DNA of 16,902 nt from CAZEIW01 sp964512305 (GTDB lineage Bacteria > Pseudomonadota > Gammaproteobacteria > Burkholderiales > Burkholderiaceae_F), in contig CAZEIW010000236.1 in NCBI GenBank assembly GCA_964512305.1, positions 1 to 16,902 of the forward strand. Reading direction: 5' to 3'. The position numbers and the translations under genes were made by a program. The stretch's first letter is position 1. Each line of letters starts with the position of its first letter. The notes under the pieces were generated by a model. The model had not been told where the DNA came from. It saw only the letters and a list, made by a program, of their open reading frames with translations, and ran no database searches. This document shows positions 7,459 through 13,702 of the stretch, piece by piece.

Positions 7459-8154
7459 ATGGCCATGCGTTTGAATTCCATCAAGGCGGCGCCCGGCTCG
7501 AAGAGCCCGCGGCACCGTGTCGGCCGCGGCATCGGCAGCGGCTGGGGCAAGACCGCGGGCCGCGGCCACAAGGGCCAGAAGGCGCGCGCCGGCGGCTTCC
7601 ACAAGGTGGGCTTCGAGGGCGGGCAGATGCCCCTGCACCGGCGCCTGCCCAAGCGCGGCTTCACATCGCTGACGAGGCGGTTCGTCGCGACGATCCGGCT
7701 CGACGACCTGCAGCGCCTGTCGTCCGACGAGATCGACCTGGGCGTGCTCAAGCAGGCGGGCCTGGTATCGACTCTGACCCAGGATGCGCGGATCGTGAAA
7801 ACCGGCGAGATCCAGCGCCCGATCAGCGTGCGCGGCCTTGGCGTGACGGCCGGCGCGCGCGCGGCAATCGAGGCGGCGGGCGGCTCGGTGGCGGTCCAAC
7901 CTCCGGCCGCGCCCGCCGCCGGCTCGAAGAAGGCGGCCGCCCGGAAGGCGGCCGAGGCCAAGAAGGCGGCCGTGGCCAACAGGGTGGCCGAGGCGAACAA
8001 GGCTGCCGAGGCCAGCAAGGCCGAGGCCCACAAGGCCGCTGAAGCCAAGAAGCCGGCAGAGGGCAAGAAGGCAGCCGACGGCAAGAAGCCGGCCGAGGGC
8101 AAGAAGCCGGCCGAAGGCAAGAAGTCGGCCGAGGCCAAGAAGCCGGCTGGCTGA
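7459..8154 (+). CDS. rplO: 50S ribosomal protein L15 with a histone-H1-like Lys/Ala-rich tail
   Basis: L15 is a late-assembly 50S protein. Residues 1-146 are a complete L15: MRLNSIKAAPGSKSPRHRVG, the GRG/GSGWGKTAGRGHKGQKAR glycine-rich arm, and the ISVRGLGVTAGARAAIEAAG end. Typical L15 is about 144 residues, but this one is 231. The extra 85 residues (147-231) are almost only Lys, Ala, Glu, Gly and Pro and resemble the tails of bacterial histone-H1-like proteins and AlgP. The last part repeats KKPAEG. The start could be 7459 (MAMRL) or 7465 (MRLNS); the latter is the usual L15 N-terminus. CGAGAG is just upstream. The frame is unbroken and the stop precedes secY by 55 bp. Confidence 0.96.
   Translation: MAMRLNSIKAAPGSKSPRHRVGRGIGSGWGKTAGRGHKGQKARAGGFHKVGFEGGQMPLHRRLPKRGFTSLTRRFVATIRLDDLQRLSSDEIDLGVLKQAGLVSTLTQDARIVKTGEIQRPISVRGLGVTAGARAAIEAAGGSVAVQPPAAPAAGSKKAAARKAAEAKKAAVANRVAEANKAAEASKAEAHKAAEAKKPAEGKKAADGKKPAEGKKPAEGKKSAEAKKPAG
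8047..8154 (+). repeat. Six 18-bp tandem repeat units in the rplO tail
   Basis: Units start at 8047, 8065, 8083, 8101, 8119 and 8137 (the last is shortened by the stop codon). Each begins AAGAAG and is close to AAGAAGCCGGCCGAGGGC, encoding KKPAEG or a near variant. The unit length is a multiple of three, so gain or loss of copies keeps the frame open. This suggests the tail grew by slippage or recombination and may vary in length between strains. Confidence 0.85.
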
Positions 8155-8209
8155 CGCAGCGGCAACCTTCAACCGACAGCTTCGACGACCAACAGCGACG
8201 GAACGCGAA

Positions 8210-9538
8210 GTGGCAAGCCAACCCGGCACACTCGGCAAGACCGGCAAGTACGCGGACCTGAAGCGGCGGCTCACGTTTCTGCTGCTCGCGCTCGTCGTGT
8301 ACCGGATCGGCACCCACATCCCGGTGCCGCTGATCGACCCCGACCAGTTCAAGCTGGCGTTCCAGCAGGCGCAAAACGGGATCCTCGGCCTGCTCAACAT
8401 GTTCTCGGGCGGGGCGCTGTCGCGCTTCTCGATCTTCTCGATCGGGATCATGCCGTACATCTCGGCCTCGATCATCCTGCAGATGCTCACCTACGTCGTG
8501 CCTTCACTCGAGGCGCTGCGCAAGGAAGGCGAGTCCGGGCGCCGCAAGGTGACCCAGTACACGCGCTACGCGACCGTCGGCCTGGCCACCGTCCAATCGT
8601 ATCTTGCGATCAAGGCGATCGAGTCCGTGCCCAACCTCGTGACCGAGCCGGGCTTCACGTTCGAGTTCGTCGGCGTGGTTTCGCTCGTCACGGGCTGCCT
8701 GTTCCTGATGTGGCTGGGCGAGCAGATCACCGAGCGCGGGTTGGGCAACGGCATCTCGATCATCATCTTCTCCGGCATCGTCGCCGGCCTGCCGAGCGCG
8801 ATCGGCCGCATGGTCGAGCTCGTGCGCAATGGCGCGCTGGGCTACCTCTCGTTCTTCGTCATCGGCGCGCTGATCGCCGCCGTCACCATGGTGGTCGTGT
8901 TCGTCGAGCGCGGTCAGCGCCGCATCCAGGTCAACTACGCCAAGCGCCAGGTAGGCAACCGCGTCTATGGCGCGCAGAGCTCGTACCTGCCCCTGAAGCT
9001 GAACATGTCGGGCGTGATCCCGCCGATCTTCGCGTCGTCGATCGTGCTGTTCCCGGCCACCGTCGCCGGGTGGTTCTCGAGCGGTGACGCGACGCGCTGG
9101 ATCCGCGATCTCGCGGCGGCGCTGCAGCACGGGCAGCCGCTGTACCTCGTCCTGTACGCCTCGCTGATCGTGTTCTTCTGCTTCTTCTACACCGCGCTCG
9201 TGTTCAACAGCAAGGAGCAGGCGGACAACCTGAAGAAGAGCGGCGCGTTCGTGCCGGGCATCAGGCCGGGCGACCAGACCGCGCGCCACGTCGACAAGAT
9301 CCTGCTGCGGCTGACCCTGGTCGGGGCGATCTACATCACCGCGGTCTGCCTGGTTCCGGAATTCCTGTACGCGCGCTGGAACGTGCCGTTCTACTTCGGC
9401 GGCACCTCGCTGCTGATCGTGGTCGTCGTCACGATGGACTTCATGGCGCAGGTCCAGGCCTACCTGATGACGCACCAGTACGAGTCGCTGCTCAAGAAGG
9501 CCAACTTCCGTGGCATCGGCACGGGCGCCACGCGCTGA
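8210..9538 (+). CDS. secY: Protein translocase subunit SecY, GTG start
   Basis: SecY is the membrane channel of the Sec translocon. The 442-residue product is of family length and has about ten hydrophobic membrane segments. TM1 lies at about 21-38 (LTFLLLALVVYRIGTHIPVP), the plug region follows, and MPYISASIILQML at 81-93 is a SecY signature in TM2. The cytoplasmic loop NLKKSGAFVPGIRPG, which contacts SecA and ribosomes, is intact. The N-terminus fits betaproteobacterial SecY (GKYADLKRRL), which supports GTG at 8210; the Shine–Dalgarno sequence is weak. The spc position after rplO is conserved. Confidence 0.98.
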   Translation: MASQPGTLGKTGKYADLKRRLTFLLLALVVYRIGTHIPVPLIDPDQFKLAFQQAQNGILGLLNMFSGGALSRFSIFSIGIMPYISASIILQMLTYVVPSLEALRKEGESGRRKVTQYTRYATVGLATVQSYLAIKAIESVPNLVTEPGFTFEFVGVVSLVTGCLFLMWLGEQITERGLGNGISIIIFSGIVAGLPSAIGRMVELVRNGALGYLSFFVIGALIAAVTMVVVFVERGQRRIQVNYAKRQVGNRVYGAQSSYLPLKLNMSGVIPPIFASSIVLFPATVAGWFSSGDATRWIRDLAAALQHGQPLYLVLYASLIVFFCFFYTALVFNSKEQADNLKKSGAFVPGIRPGDQTARHVDKILLRLTLVGAIYITAVCLVPEFLYARWNVPFYFGGTSLLIVVVVTMDFMAQVQAYLMTHQYESLLKKANFRGIGTGATR

Positions 9539-9553
9539 CGCGGGGCATGGCCG

Positions 9554-9772
9554 ATGGCGCGCGACGATGTCATTCAGATGCAAGGGGAGATCCTGGAGAA
9601 CCTTCCCAACGCGACATTCCGCGTCAGGCTGGAGAACGGGCACGTCGTGCTCGGCCACATCTCCGGCAAGATGCGCATGCACTACATCAGGATCCTGCCG
9701 GGCGACAAGGTGACGGTCGAACTAACCCCGTACGACCTGTCGCGGGCAAGAATCGTTTTCCGCGCCAAGTGA
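9554..9772 (+). CDS. infA: Translation initiation factor IF-1
   Basis: IF-1 binds the 30S A-site during initiation. The 72-residue S1/OB-fold protein starts MARDDVIQMQGEILENLPNA and carries the highly conserved HVVLGHISGKMRMHYIRILP and DKVTVELTPYDLSRARIVFR blocks, essentially the betaproteobacterial form. It follows secY by 15 bp. Placement of infA between secY and rpmJ differs from E. coli but is common elsewhere. An ATG at 9547 in another frame overlaps the start, and the Shine–Dalgarno sequence is weak (GGGG). Confidence 0.98.
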   Translation: MARDDVIQMQGEILENLPNATFRVRLENGHVVLGHISGKMRMHYIRILPGDKVTVELTPYDLSRARIVFRAK

Positions 9773-9797
9773 TGGTCGGCGCGCCGGGAGAAATGCG

Positions 9798-9911
9798 ATG
9801 AAAGTGATGGCTTCGGTCAAGAAGATGTGCCGCAAATGCAAGGTGATCAGGCGCAAGGGCGTGGTGCGCGTGATCTGTTCGGATCCGAGGCACAAGCAAA
9901 GGCAGGGGTAA
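9798..9911 (+). CDS. rpmJ: 50S ribosomal protein L36, zinc-binding form
   Basis: This small gene encodes 37 residues starting MKVMASVKKMCRKCKVIRRK and ending RVICSDPRHKQRQG. Cys11, Cys14, Cys27 and His32 form the zinc ribbon of the C+ type L36. The MKVMASVK start is typical of betaproteobacteria. L36 binds 23S rRNA in the 50S subunit. GGGAGAAATGCG lies upstream of the ATG. It is 25 bp after infA. Because S14 here is the zinc-free form, L36 is the one zinc-ribbon ribosomal protein I recognise in the window. Confidence 0.97.
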   Translation: MKVMASVKKMCRKCKVIRRKGVVRVICSDPRHKQRQG

Positions 9912-9925
9912 GCCCGTTTGGAACC

Positions 9926-9985
9926 CTCACCCCCGCCCCTCTCCCACGCGGAGCGTGGGAGAGGGGAGTTAAGTGAAAAGGAAAG
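9926..9985 (+). repeat. Palindromic repeat copy R2 with attached ribosome-binding site (rpmJ–rpsM)
   Basis: The CTCACCCCCG lead-in is followed by a 14-bp perfect stem (CCCCTCTCCCACGC at 9936-9949, GCGTGGGAGAGGGG at 9953-9966, loop GGA) and then by GTGAAAAGGAAAG. The AAGGAA at 9978-9983 is the Shine–Dalgarno sequence of rpsM, 8 nt before its ATG. R3 and R4 share the stem and the GTGAAAAGGAA tail. The hairpin lacks a U tract. Confidence 0.85.
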
Positions 9986-9991
9986 CTCGTC

Positions 9992-10363
9992 ATGGCACGG
10001 ATAGCCGGCATCAACATCCCTCCGCACCAGCATGCCGAGATCGGCCTGACGGCGATCTACGGGATCGGGCGCGCGCGGGCGCGCGCGATCCTCGACGCGG
10101 TCCGGGTTCCGCACGACCGCAAGGTCAAGGAGCTGACCGACACCGAGCTCGAGCGCATTCGCGAGGCGATCGCGCGACTGACGGTCGAGGGCGACCTGCG
10201 CCGCGAGATCCAGCTCTCGATCAAGCGCCTGATCGATCTCGGCTGCTACCGCGGCGTCCGCCACCGCAAGGGGCTGCCGGTGCGCGGGCAGCGCACGCGC
10301 ACCAACGCCCGCACGCGCAAGGGGCCGCGCAAGGCTGGGGTTGCGCTGAAGAAGGGCACTTGA
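9992..10363 (+). CDS. rpsM: 30S ribosomal protein S13
   Basis: S13 is in the 30S head and contacts the P-site tRNA and the 50S subunit. The 123-residue product (E. coli 118) starts MARIAGINIPPHQHAEIGLT, has the YGIGRARARAILDAV helix-two-turn-helix region, and the basic C-terminus RHRKGLPVRGQRTRTNARTR. Its ribosome-binding site AAGGAA lies inside repeat R2. It opens the alpha block. In E. coli the S4 repressor site lies in the rpsM leader; here that leader is occupied by the repeat hairpin. Confidence 0.98.
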   Translation: MARIAGINIPPHQHAEIGLTAIYGIGRARARAILDAVRVPHDRKVKELTDTELERIREAIARLTVEGDLRREIQLSIKRLIDLGCYRGVRHRKGLPVRGQRTRTNARTRKGPRKAGVALKKGT

Positions 10364-10380
10364 TGACCAGGGCGATCACC

Positions 10381-10434
10381 CTCACCCCCGCCCCTCTCCC
10401 GCAAGCGGGAGAGGGGAGGTTCGTGAAAAGGAAG
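10381..10434 (+). repeat. Palindromic repeat copy R3 (rpsM–rpsK gap, upstream member)
   Basis: The lead-in CTCACCCCCG precedes a stem CCCCTCTCCCG (10391-10401) / CGGGAGAGGGG (10406-10416) with loop CAAG, then the GTGAAAAGGAAG tail. The following GCTCG matches the bases after the R2 tail just upstream of the rpsM ATG. This suggests R3 is a duplicate of the rpsM leader that no longer precedes a gene. The 10-bp spacing to R4 makes the two copies nearly tandem. Confidence 0.85.
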
Positions 10435-10443
10435 GCTCGGCTC

Positions 10444-10502
10444 CTCACCCCCGCCCCTCTCCCACGCGCAGCGTGGGAGAGGGGGGGTTTGTGAAAAGGA
10501 AG
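10444..10502 (+). repeat. Palindromic repeat copy R4 with attached ribosome-binding site (before rpsK)
   Basis: The stem CCCCTCTCCCACGC (10454-10467) / GCGTGGGAGAGGGG (10471-10484) has loop GCA and is identical to that of R2. The tail GTGAAAAGGAAG again supplies a Shine–Dalgarno sequence, AAGGAAG at 10496-10502, 6 nt before the rpsK ATG. R2 and R4 are thus near-identical leaders of two different genes. Confidence 0.85.
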
Positions 10503-10508
10503 TAGTTG

Positions 10509-10919
10509 ATGGCAAAGAATCCCAACGCGCAGCAGGCAGCCGGCCAGCGGGTGCGCAAGAAGGTCAAGAAGAACGTGGCCGAGGGTGTCGCGCACATCCA
10601 CGCCTCGTTCAACAACACGATCATCACGATCACCGACCGCCAGGGCAACGCGCTGTCGTGGGCCAGCAGCGGCGGCGCCGGCTTCAAGGGTTCGCGCAAG
10701 TCGACGCCGTTCGCGGCCCAGGTTGCCGCGGAAGCGGCCGGGCGCGCCGCGCTCGAGTGCGGGGTCAAGAACCTCGAGGTCCGGATCAAGGGCCCGGGGC
10801 CTGGCCGCGAGTCGTCCGTGCGCGCGCTCAACGCCTGCGGCTTCCGGATCTCGTCGATCCAGGACATCACGCCGGTGCCGCACAACGGCTGCCGGCCGCC
10901 GAAGCGCCGGCGCGTCTGA
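10509..10919 (+). CDS. rpsK: 30S ribosomal protein S11
   Basis: S11 lies on the 30S platform near the mRNA exit and the anti-Shine–Dalgarno helix. The ATG at 10509 gives 136 residues (E. coli 129). The core has GVAHIHASFNNTIITITDRQ, the SSGGAGFKGSRKSTPFAAQV block, and the C-terminal DITPVPHNGCRPPKRRRV signature. A TTG one codon upstream (10506) is possible but less likely. The gap from rpsM (145 bp) consists almost entirely of repeats R3 and R4. Confidence 0.98.
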   Translation: MAKNPNAQQAAGQRVRKKVKKNVAEGVAHIHASFNNTIITITDRQGNALSWASSGGAGFKGSRKSTPFAAQVAAEAAGRAALECGVKNLEVRIKGPGPGRESSVRALNACGFRISSIQDITPVPHNGCRPPKRRRV

Positions 10920-10965
10920 CGAACTGTCCGACGCGTCCGATTCCGGCAGCAACCAGGAGCGCTTG

Positions 10966-11001
10966 ATGGGCTACGACAACCTGATTTTCCCCGCGGCATA
11001 G
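10966..11001 (+). CDS. Candidate 11-residue leader ORF coupled to rpsD
   Basis: This tiny frame reads MGYDNLIFPAA and stops with TAG. AGGAG at 10955-10959 lies 6 nt before its ATG, a better ribosome-binding site than those of several real genes here. The final AG of the stop codon is the beginning of AGGAAG (11000-11005), the Shine–Dalgarno sequence of rpsD. That arrangement would let ribosomes finishing the small frame re-initiate on rpsD. No homologue is recognised, and it could be chance. Confidence 0.4.
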   Translation: MGYDNLIFPAA

Positions 11002-11011
11002 GAAGAACGAC

Positions 11012-11635
11012 ATGGCTCGCTACATCGGAGCGAAACTGAAGCAGTCGCGCCGCGAAGGCACGGATCTGTTCCTGAAGAGCGCGCGGCGCTCGCTCGACTC
11101 CAAGTGCAAGGCCGACAGCAAGCCCGGCCAGCACGGCCGCACCTCTGGCGCGCGCCTGTCCGACTACGGCGTGCAGCTGCGCGAGAAGCAGAAGGTCAAG
11201 CGGATGTACGGCGTGCTGGAGCGCCAGTTCCGCCGCTACTTCGCCGAGGCCGAGCGCCGCCGGGGCAACACCGGCACCAACCTGATCGCGCTGCTCGAAT
11301 CGCGCCTGGACAACGTCGTCTACCGGATGGGCTTCGGCTCGACCCGCGCCGAGGCGCGCCAGCTGGTTTCGCACCGCGCGATCGAGCTCAACGGCGAGGT
11401 CGCCAACGTCTCGTCGATGCTGGTCAGGGCCGGCGACGTGATCGGCGTGCGCGAGAGCGCGCGCAAGCAGTCGCGGATCCAGGATGCGCTGCAGCTCGCC
11501 GAGCAGAGCGGCTTTCCGTCGTGGCTCGACGTCGACCCGAAGAAGATGCAGGGCAAGTTCAAGTCGATGCCCGATCGCGGCGACGTCGCGCAGGACGTCA
11601 ACGAATCGCTCGTCGTCGAGCTGTATTCGCGCTGA
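11012..11635 (+). CDS. rpsD: 30S ribosomal protein S4
   Basis: S4 is a primary 16S rRNA-binding protein, sits at the mRNA entry, and in E. coli represses the alpha operon. The 207-residue product (E. coli 206) starts MARYIGAKLKQSRREGTDLF and contains KPGQHGRTSGARLSDYGVQL and the S4 domain ESRLDNVVYRMGFGSTRAEA with LVSHRAIELNG. The C-terminus ends VVELYSR. AGGAAG is 6 nt upstream of the ATG. A 92-bp gap with a small ORF separates it from rpsK. Confidence 0.98.
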   Translation: MARYIGAKLKQSRREGTDLFLKSARRSLDSKCKADSKPGQHGRTSGARLSDYGVQLREKQKVKRMYGVLERQFRRYFAEAERRRGNTGTNLIALLESRLDNVVYRMGFGSTRAEARQLVSHRAIELNGEVANVSSMLVRAGDVIGVRESARKQSRIQDALQLAEQSGFPSWLDVDPKKMQGKFKSMPDRGDVAQDVNESLVVELYSR

Positions 11636-11694
11636 TTCCCGGCTTCGCCGTCGCCCGGCGGCCGCGCGGCGATCGCGCCGCGGCAAACGCATTT

Positions 11695-11727
11695 CCGGCA
11701 TCGGCCTGTTGGGGCACCCGATGCCGG
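11695..11727 (+). promoter_or_regulatory. 10-bp-stem hairpin in the rpsD–rpoA leader
   Basis: CCGGCATCGG (11695-11704) pairs perfectly with CCGATGCCGG (11718-11727) around a 13-nt loop. It lies in the 163-bp gap between rpsD and rpoA, the longest gap in the alpha block. No U tract follows, so it is not an intrinsic terminator. No recognisable -35/-10 pair was found in this gap. A role in mRNA processing, stability or attenuation is possible but unproven. Confidence 0.45.
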
Positions 11728-11798
11728 TCTGGCCCGCCCCGAGACCATCCGCCAGCCTTATCGGTGTAACGAGCCGAGGGCATTGAAAGGGATCGTCC

Positions 11799-12779
11799 AT
11801 GAACACGACCGGATTGTTGAAACCCAAGGAGATCGAGATCGAGTCGGTCGGCCCGCACGCTGCCATCGTCACGATGCAGCCGTTCGAGCGCGGCTACGGT
11901 CACACGCTGGGCAATGCGCTGCGCCGCATCCTGCTGTCCTCGATGGTCGGCTATGCCCCGACCGAGGCGCAGATCGCCGGCGTCGTGCACGAGTACTCGA
12001 CGATCGACGGCGTCCGGGAGGACGTGGTCGACATCCTGCTCAATCTCAAGGGGATCGTGTTCAAGCTGCACAACCGCGACGAAGTCACGCTGACGCTGAA
12101 GAAGGAAGGCGAAGGGCTGGTGACGGCCGCCGATATCGAGCTGCCGCACGACGTCGAGATCGTCAATCCCGACCACCTGATCGCGCACCTCTCGACCGGC
12201 GGGCGCATCGAGATGCAGATCAAGGTCGAGAAGGGACGCGGCTACGTGCCCGGCAACGTGCGCGCCTTCCGCGACGACCACAGCAAGACGATCGGGCGGG
12301 TCGTGCTCGATGCATCGTTCTCGCCCGTCCGGAGGGTCAGCTACACCGTCGAGAGCGCGCGCGTCGAGCAGCGCACCGACCTCGACAAGCTGGTCATGAC
12401 GATCGAGACCAACGGCGCGCTGACCCCCGAGGAGGCCGTGCGGCAGTCCGCGCGCATCCTGATCGAGCAGCTGAACGTGTTCGCATCGATCGAGGGGACC
12501 GTCGAGCCGGTGTCGACGCACCGCGCCTCGCCCGAGGTCGACCCGATCCTGCTGCGGCCGGTCGACGATCTGGAGCTGACGGTGCGCTCGGCCAACTGCC
12601 TGAAGGCCGAGAACATCTATTACATCGGCGACCTCATCCAGCGTACCGAGAACGAGCTCCTGAAGACCCCCAATCTCGGACGCAAGTCGCTCAACGAGAT
12701 CAAGGAAGTCCTGGCCGCGCGCGGTCTCACGCTCGGCATGAAGCTGGAGAACTGGCCGCCGGTCGGCCTCGAGAAGTAG
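11799..12779 (+). CDS. rpoA: DNA-directed RNA polymerase subunit alpha
   Basis: The alpha dimer is the assembly platform for RNA polymerase, and its C-terminal domain binds UP elements and activators. The 326-residue product (E. coli 329) has the N-terminal dimerisation domain with FERGYGHTLGNALRRILLSS at about 29-48 and KVEKGRGYVPGN. A linker follows at about 232-250. The C-terminal domain has RSANCLKAENI at 263-273, which contains the residue equivalent to E. coli Arg265, and the second helix-hairpin-helix TPNLGRKSLNEIKEVL. GAAAGGGAT lies upstream. All expected domains are present. Confidence 0.98.
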   Translation: MNTTGLLKPKEIEIESVGPHAAIVTMQPFERGYGHTLGNALRRILLSSMVGYAPTEAQIAGVVHEYSTIDGVREDVVDILLNLKGIVFKLHNRDEVTLTLKKEGEGLVTAADIELPHDVEIVNPDHLIAHLSTGGRIEMQIKVEKGRGYVPGNVRAFRDDHSKTIGRVVLDASFSPVRRVSYTVESARVEQRTDLDKLVMTIETNGALTPEEAVRQSARILIEQLNVFASIEGTVEPVSTHRASPEVDPILLRPVDDLELTVRSANCLKAENIYYIGDLIQRTENELLKTPNLGRKSLNEIKEVLAARGLTLGMKLENWPPVGLEK

Positions 12780-12881
12780 AGCGGGTCCGCGGGCTCCGCC
12801 CGCCGGCCGTTGCAAGCCAAGCCGAACCGCCCTCCGGGATCGAAGAAGTCGGCTCGAAGACACGAACGAAGGATACGAACG

Positions 12882-13289
12882 ATGCGTCACGGACACGGAC
12901 TGCGGAAACTCAACCGCACCAGCAGCCATCGGCTCGCGATGCTGCGCAACATGTCGAATTCCCTGCTGCGCCACGAGCGGATCAAGACGACCCTGCCGAA
13001 GGCCAAGGAGTTGAGGCGCGTGGTCGAGCCGCTGATCACGCTCGGCAAGGAGCCCACGCTCGCGAACCGGCGGCTCGCCTTCAATCGCCTGCGCGACCGC
13101 GACATGGTGGTCAAGCTTTTCGCCGAGCTGGGGCCGCGCTACAAGGAGCGCAAGGGCGGGTACACCCGGATCCTGCGCTTCGGCTTCCGCGTCGGCGACA
13201 ACGCGCCGATGGCGCTGATGGAACTGGTCGACCGGCCCGAACCCGACGCCGACAAGGCCGAGGGCGAAACCAAGGCAGCGGCTGCCTAG
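12882..13289 (+). CDS. rplQ: 50S ribosomal protein L17
   Basis: L17 is a 23S rRNA-binding protein near the tunnel exit. The ATG at 12882 gives 135 residues (E. coli 127), starting MRHGHGLRKLNRTSSHRLAM, with NSLLRHERIKTTLPKAKELR and GGYTRILRFGFRVGDNAPMA. The tail ends in a short acidic/Ala stretch, EPDADKAEGETKAAAA. An in-frame extension to 12810 is rejected because L17 universally begins MRH. AAGGAT lies about 8 nt before the ATG. The gene ends the alpha block; a GC hairpin overlaps its stop (13289-13304, stem GGGCGG/CCGCCC) but has no U tract. Confidence 0.97.
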   Translation: MRHGHGLRKLNRTSSHRLAMLRNMSNSLLRHERIKTTLPKAKELRRVVEPLITLGKEPTLANRRLAFNRLRDRDMVVKLFAELGPRYKERKGGYTRILRFGFRVGDNAPMALMELVDRPEPDADKAEGETKAAAA

Positions 13290-13323
13290 GGCGGGCGACC
13301 GCCCCGCCGGCCGCGGTGCCCCG

Positions 13324-13662
13324 GTGAGCGGAGTCCTCCTCGTCCTGACCAACTGCCCGGACGCGGACAGCGCCCAGGGCATTGCGCGCGCCCTGGTCGA
13401 GCGCAACCTCGCCGCCTGCGTGAACCAGCTGGCGCCGGTGCGCTCCCTGTACCGCTGGCAGGGGGCGATCGAGGAGGCCGACGAGGTGCCGCTGCTGATC
13501 AAGACCGCGGCGGATCGCTATCCGGAGCTCGAGAGGGAGTTGCGCGCGCTGCACCCGTACTCGGTGCCCGAGATCCTAGCGTTCGACGCGGAGCGCGGCC
13601 TTCCGGACTATCTCGACTGGGTGGCGGCCGAGACCCGCCCCGTTCCTCGCTCCGGAGCGTAG
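13324..13662 (+). CDS. cutA: CutA-type divalent-cation tolerance protein, GTG start
   Basis: CutA1 proteins are small cytoplasmic trimers linked to copper and other divalent-cation tolerance; their biochemical role is not settled. The 112-residue product has the family's ferredoxin-like pattern: the opening LLVLTNCPDADSAQGIARAL, NLAACVNQLAPVRSLYRWQG, and the EVPLLIKT and HPYSVPEILAF motifs. The GTG at 13324 is the only start that keeps the first beta-strand; the Shine–Dalgarno sequence is poor. It lies 34 bp after rplQ. The rplQ–cutA neighbourhood is familiar from Burkholderiales, where dsbD often follows; here dsbD is absent. Confidence 0.93.
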   Translation: MSGVLLVLTNCPDADSAQGIARALVERNLAACVNQLAPVRSLYRWQGAIEEADEVPLLIKTAADRYPELERELRALHPYSVPEILAFDAERGLPDYLDWVAAETRPVPRSGA

Positions 13663-13680
13663 TCGTCATTCACTCGTAAT
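13663..13680 (+). promoter_or_regulatory. Weak Pho-box-like direct repeat upstream of the phosphoesterase gene
   Basis: TCGTCAT (13663-13669), four bases, then TCGTAAT (13674-13680) form two half-sites 11 bp apart, the spacing of a PhoB box (consensus CTGTCAT twice). GTCAT is matched in the first half; the second is poorer. TAGGCT at 13691 is a weak -10 at the expected distance. Interest comes from the predicted phosphate-limitation role of the downstream genes; the match alone is not strong. Confidence 0.25.
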
Positions 13681-13702
13681 GTCGTCGGCCTAGGCTCTCG
13701 CG

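Noticed and set aside
8504..9682. A 392-codon minus-strand frame opposite secY
   Set aside because: SecY on the plus strand is certain; the antisense frame is His/Asp/Arg-rich shadow sequence.
9926..10502. A CRISPR array formed by R2-R4
   Set aside because: Only two copies are adjacent, the spacing is irregular, a gene lies between R2 and R3, and the units are long hairpins with no spacers or cas genes.
11598..13502. A 634-codon open frame on the minus strand across rpoA and rplQ
   Set aside because: It is antisense to two highly conserved genes, has no recognisable domain, and is explained by high GC content at third codon positions.
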